A stretch of 64,000 bases of DNA from Bordetella parapertussis (GTDB lineage Bacteria > Pseudomonadota > Gammaproteobacteria > Burkholderiales > Burkholderiaceae_B): the NCBI GenBank assembly GCA_945872285.1, contig CAMBZR010000003.1:27038-91037 (forward strand). Direction: 5' to 3'. Of this stretch, positions 61,143-64,000 are shown piece by piece; position 1 is the stretch's first letter; each line of letters starts with the position of its first letter. The notes under the pieces are model-generated. The model did no database searches and was not told the origin of the DNA. It was given only the letters and a program-made list of their open reading frames with translations. Both the position numbers and the translations under genes were made by a program.

Positions 61143-62453
61143 CTATTTGGCCATCATTTGAGGTAGCCAAAGAGCAATCTGTGGAAACAGCACGATCACC
61201 AAGAGCCCCACAAGCATCACTAAAATAAATGGGGCAGAGCCCGCCATGATGTCTGTCATGGTGACCTCTTTAGGCACGATTCCTTTCAGTACAAATAGGT
61301 TTAAGCCCACCGGAGGGGTGATCATTCCGATTTCTACTGCGATGGTGACGATGATGCCTAACCAAACGGGGTCATAGCCCATCTTGCTCAGCACCGGAAA
61401 CGCTAAGGGAAGTGTGATCACCATCATCGAGGCTGGGTCCATCAAGCAGCCTAAAATTAAAAGTACGACGATATAAAGTGTAAGCACCATCCAGGGTTGC
61501 AGATTGGCCGATGTGACGGATTCGATCATGCCATGCGCGATCCCCAGGCGAGACACCACAAACCCAAAGAAGCTGCCAAAAATGATCAGCATCATCAGCA
61601 TAGTGGTCGTCTGGGCGGTGGTGAGCAAGACTTTGCTCAATCCGCCGTGGCGCATATCTGGGCGACGAATGGTTAGCATGAGTGCACCGAGTGCACCAAG
61701 TGCGGCAGCCTCTGTTGTGGTGGCAAGGCCCGTATAAATCGAACCCATCACAATTAAAAACAACAGCATGACGGGCCAGATCCCTTTGAGCGATGTAAAG
61801 CGATCGCGCCACGTCACCAAGACCTCAATGGGCTTGGCAGTCCCTTCTCGCATACTTTCAATAATCACATAGCCAATCATTAGTGCAGCTAAAAACAGAC
61901 CAGGGATGATTCCGGCCATGAATAAAGAGCCAATTGAGGTCTCAGTCAAAATGCCGTAAATCACCATGACCACACTAGGTGGTATCAGGATGCCAAGGGT
62001 GCCGCCGGCAGCGACCACCCCAACCGCCATGCGCTTTGAGTAACCGTGTTTGAGCATTTCAGGGATTGAGGCGTAACCGATGGCAGCTGCAGTGGCAGGG
62101 CTTGAGCCTGAAATCGCTGCAAAGGCCGAACAGGCTGCAATGGTGCTAACCGGCAAAGCGCCAGGGACGCGGTTAAACCATTTGGTGGCGGCTAAGTACG
62201 CCCGTTCTGCGATATCAGAGTGAGAGACAACGCCAGCCATCAGCACGAATAACGGAGCTACAAGAAATAGATGACTGGTTGAGACCACAAAACTCATGCG
62301 CGCCATCTGTATGAGAATGGCAGGATTTAAAAATATAAGTACCATGATGGTTGCCGTGACACCCATCGAAAAGGCCACGGGCACGCCAATCGCCATGAAG
62401 ACTAAGAGAAAGCTAAAGAGTATGAGAGTCAGCCCCACCCAACCTAATTCCAT
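61143..62453 (-). CDS. TRAP transporter large permease (DctM family)
   Basis: A 436-residue membrane protein with about twelve hydrophobic segments. Core motifs are LVAPLFVLMAGVVSHSDIAERAY, GSSPATAAAIGYASIPEMLKHGY, AAGGTLGILIPPSVVMVIYGILT, GLATTTEAAALGALGALM and GMITPPVGLNLFV. It is 85 bases downstream of dctQ. No receptor (DctP) gene is visible in this cluster; it may lie beyond the window upstream of the SDR. Confidence 0.92.
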   Translation of the reverse strand: MELGWVGLTLILFSFLLVFMAIGVPVAFSMGVTATIMVLIFLNPAILIQMARMSFVVSTSHLFLVAPLFVLMAGVVSHSDIAERAYLAATKWFNRVPGALPVSTIAACSAFAAISGSSPATAAAIGYASIPEMLKHGYSKRMAVGVVAAGGTLGILIPPSVVMVIYGILTETSIGSLFMAGIIPGLFLAALMIGYVIIESMREGTAKPIEVLVTWRDRFTSLKGIWPVMLLFLIVMGSIYTGLATTTEAAALGALGALMLTIRRPDMRHGGLSKVLLTTAQTTTMLMMLIIFGSFFGFVVSRLGIAHGMIESVTSANLQPWMVLTLYIVVLLILGCLMDPASMMVITLPLAFPVLSKMGYDPVWLGIIVTIAVEIGMITPPVGLNLFVLKGIVPKEVTMTDIMAGSAPFILVMLVGLLVIVLFPQIALWLPQMMAK

Positions 62454-62538
62454 TTTTAACTCCTTGCTCTGGGCAAGATGATTAGCACTGAGATCTTAAT
62501 TTTTTATTTTTGTATGCGACGGTATGGAGTGCACGTCG

Positions 62539-63069
62539 TTACCAACTGTCGCGATGAGCGACTTCGTGCCCGTCAATCCAGCGTGCGCCGATCAACAAGG
62601 CTTGAGTGATTAGCATTAGTCCAGCACCCAGTGGCATTGTCCACTGCACGAAGGCTACAGGCCAGGCTAGCTCCGTTTCATCGATGCGTCCAAGGGTGTA
62701 ACCCTCGTGAAATATTTTCCAGACTTGGTAAAAAAATAAGCCTAAAAAACTGATTGTGATGAGATCCGCTACCGTGGCAGCCCAGCGAGCGACGCGTCCA
62801 GGAAACCACTCTTGCAGCAAATCAATGCGAACGTGAATGCCTTCTTGCAGCGCATGACTTGCCGCAAAAAAAACGACTAGGCAAAGTAGATACGCAGAGA
62901 CAGGAAAGGACCAGGTGTCTGGTGTTCCGAGTACATAGCGCGTAAAAACGCCGTAACAAGCAATGAGAGTGATTAGCAATACCAACCAGCCTGAAGCAAT
63001 AGCCAAGCCGTGATTGAGTTTCCAGACACTGTCTCTGACCGCCGACCATGTTGGATGTGATGATTTCAT
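62539..63069 (-). CDS. TRAP transporter small permease (DctQ family)
   Basis: A 176-residue protein with four hydrophobic segments. The family pattern is GVFTRYVLGTPDTWSFPVSAYLL near residue 40, followed by HALQEGIHVRIDLLQEWFPGRVARW. The ATG overlaps the stop of the SDR gene by four bases (ATGA), so the transporter is coupled to that enzyme. It works with the DctM protein at 61143. Confidence 0.9.
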   Translation of the reverse strand: MKSSHPTWSAVRDSVWKLNHGLAIASGWLVLLITLIACYGVFTRYVLGTPDTWSFPVSAYLLCLVVFFAASHALQEGIHVRIDLLQEWFPGRVARWAATVADLITISFLGLFFYQVWKIFHEGYTLGRIDETELAWPVAFVQWTMPLGAGLMLITQALLIGARWIDGHEVAHRDSW

Positions 63070-63827
63070 AAGCCACCTGCGACATCAATTGTGGTGCCAG
63101 TTAGATACTCAGGTGCGTCAAGCAACGCCCATACGACAACTTCAGCAATTTCTTTTGGGTAGGCCGTACGCCCCATGGGTATGATTTTGGCCATACGTTC
63201 AATGCGCTCTGGCGCACCTGCAATGGCATGCAAATTTGTTGAGACTCCTCCGGGTGCTACCCCTGTCACTTGAATCCCTTCTTTGGCGACTTCGCGGGCC
63301 AAGCCCAGCGTGAAGGTATCTAGCGCTGCTTTTGACGCGGCATAGTCGACCCAGTCGTTCGGACTTCCGGTGCGTGCTGCGATAGAGGAGACGTTAATGA
63401 TGCGTCCGCCAGGTCTGCCGTGTTTGGTTGAGAGCCTTTTTAACGCTTCTTGCGCACACACGATTGGACCAATCACGTTGACATTAAACGTTTTGCGCAA
63501 GGTTTCAATATCGAGAGTATCGATCCGTCGTCCGGCCATGCCTACGAAGCCGGCGTTATTGACTAGGCCACCTAGTTGACCTAGTCGTTGATCGGCTTGC
63601 TCAAACATGCGCTTGACCGACTCTGGATCAGCGACATCCGCTTGCACCATACAAAAGCGGTGCCCTTTTTTATTCAGCTCTTGCGCCAGCGCATTGGCGT
63701 CGTCAGGTCTGGTGACGTAGTTGAAACAGACTGGGATGTCACGTGCCGCAAGGAGGCGGACGATTTCGGCGCCAATGCCGCGACTACCTCCAGTCACAAT
63801 CACGGCGCGCTTTGTGGGTTGATTCAT
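63066..63827 (-). CDS. SDR-family oxidoreductase
   Basis: A 253-residue short-chain dehydrogenase with an intact active site. TGGSRGIGAEIV binds NAD(P) (residues 12-23), NNAG is near residue 90, the catalytic Ser is in INVSSIAARTG and Tyr-Lys in VDYAASKAALD. It closes with YLTGTTIDVAGGL as FabG-like enzymes do. It overlaps the TRAP dctQ gene and follows the cut gene at the window edge by 10 bases, so it is part of an uptake-and-oxidation operon. Confidence 0.92.
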   Translation of the reverse strand: MNQPTKRAVIVTGGSRGIGAEIVRLLAARDIPVCFNYVTRPDDANALAQELNKKGHRFCMVQADVADPESVKRMFEQADQRLGQLGGLVNNAGFVGMAGRRIDTLDIETLRKTFNVNVIGPIVCAQEALKRLSTKHGRPGGRIINVSSIAARTGSPNDWVDYAASKAALDTFTLGLAREVAKEGIQVTGVAPGGVSTNLHAIAGAPERIERMAKIIPMGRTAYPKEIAEVVVWALLDAPEYLTGTTIDVAGGL

Positions 63828-63837
63828 GTTGATATGA

Positions 63838-64000
63838 TTATGGGCATTCAGTAGTGTCGCCCAAAACCGGACGTGCTAAGACCTGCGGACGATAGCGCTT
63901 GATTAGTTCAACGATGCGTGCGCCATCAGGACTCGTTTTAGGTGAAATCTCTTTTTCAAAAACATCGTTTGCGGCGGCGACGAGGCGGTCAAACTCTTGT
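63838..64000 (-). CDS. Unidentified gene, 3' end only (5' end beyond window)
   Basis: The reverse strand is open from the window edge to a TAA at 63838-63840, giving 53 residues. It reads FDRLVAAANDVFEKEISPKT, then GARIVELIKRYRPQVLARP and ends GDTTECP. The sequence looks coding and lies 10 bases upstream of the SDR start in the same direction, so it is the preceding gene of the operon. I do not recognise the family from this tail. Confidence 0.6.
   Translation of the reverse strand, partial: QEFDRLVAAANDVFEKEISPKTSPDGARIVELIKRYRPQVLARPVLGDTTECP

Noticed and set aside
1..64000. Search for CRISPR arrays, tRNA or rRNA genes, insertion sequences and prophage
   Set aside because: No regularly spaced repeats, cloverleaf tails, transposase or phage structural motifs were seen on either strand.

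Overview
The window looks like a chromosomal piece of a betaproteobacterium, most likely Burkholderiales and close to Alcaligenaceae (the Bordetella/Achromobacter relatives). The reasons are five orphan Bug/TctC periplasmic binding proteins, three TRAP transporters, Shine-Dalgarno-led genes in many short operons, and moderate GC by eye. The taxonomy is inference. No rRNA, tRNA, CRISPR array, insertion sequence, phage or replication origin was recognised. Almost everything encodes uptake and catabolism of organic acids, ketones and amino-acid derivatives.

Layout. 1-3.8 kb: a 3'-cut HAPMO-type Baeyer-Villiger monooxygenase (-), then a relic of an acyl-CoA ligase tail and a SnoaL/SDR/carboxymuconolactone-decarboxylase-family operon (+). 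3.9-9.1 kb: an HpcH/HpaI aldolase (-) divergent from an enolase-superfamily dehydratase and a TRAP dctPQM set (+). 9.1-14.8 kb: a six-gene minus-strand operon (TctC, MFS, flavodoxin-like, aldolase, 2-hydroxyacid dehydrogenase, TctC), with the relic of a second TctC tail at its 3' end. 15.0-21.5 kb: a complete oligopeptide-type ABC importer with an aspartoacylase/succinylglutamate-desuccinylase-like hydrolase. 21.5-27.7 kb: three more TctC genes, a cupin, a second (CHMO-type) Baeyer-Villiger monooxygenase and an unrecognised acidic protein. 27.7-29.0 kb: an AAA+/DUF4143 ATPase behind three 22-bp repeats, each carrying TATAAT.

29.3-39.8 kb: a long plus-strand cluster of esterase, aldehyde dehydrogenase, zinc alcohol dehydrogenase, D-tartrate-dehydratase-like enzyme, TRAP dctPQM, SDR and M20 amidohydrolase. 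It has a strong hairpin before the dehydratase and a terminator between dctP and dctQ. 39.8-44.3 kb: a minus-strand operon joining a ThDP enzyme, a second aspartoacylase-like hydrolase and an ABC-2 exporter. 44.4-47.2 kb: an SDR relic, an FkbM methyltransferase, an ABM-domain monooxygenase and an MFS permease.

47.3-49.5 kb: a persulfide-response module, with a BigR/SqrR-like ArsR repressor and two half-size YeeE/YedE permeases divergent from an ETHE1/Blh-like hydrolase across an AT-rich palindrome. 49.6-54.4 kb: a three-gene 2-oxoacid:acceptor oxidoreductase operon (GltD-like/KorA/KorB). 54.6-59.7 kb: a 2-hydroxyacid dehydrogenase, a LysE exporter, and a NitT/TauT ABC importer with a PuuE-like deacetylase. 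60.1-61.1 kb: a full-length YeeE/YedE permease behind a leader with competing hairpins. 61.1-64 kb: SDR and TRAP dctQ/dctM, cut upstream by the window edge.

Four small relics (1.8, 9.05, 44.4 kb, plus the 17-bp repeat scar) show recent gene loss and replacement between these catabolic cassettes. The least explained pieces are the ThDP/aspartoacylase/exporter operon, the orphan protein at 26.1 kb, the repeat-promoter of the ATPase and the yeeE leader.
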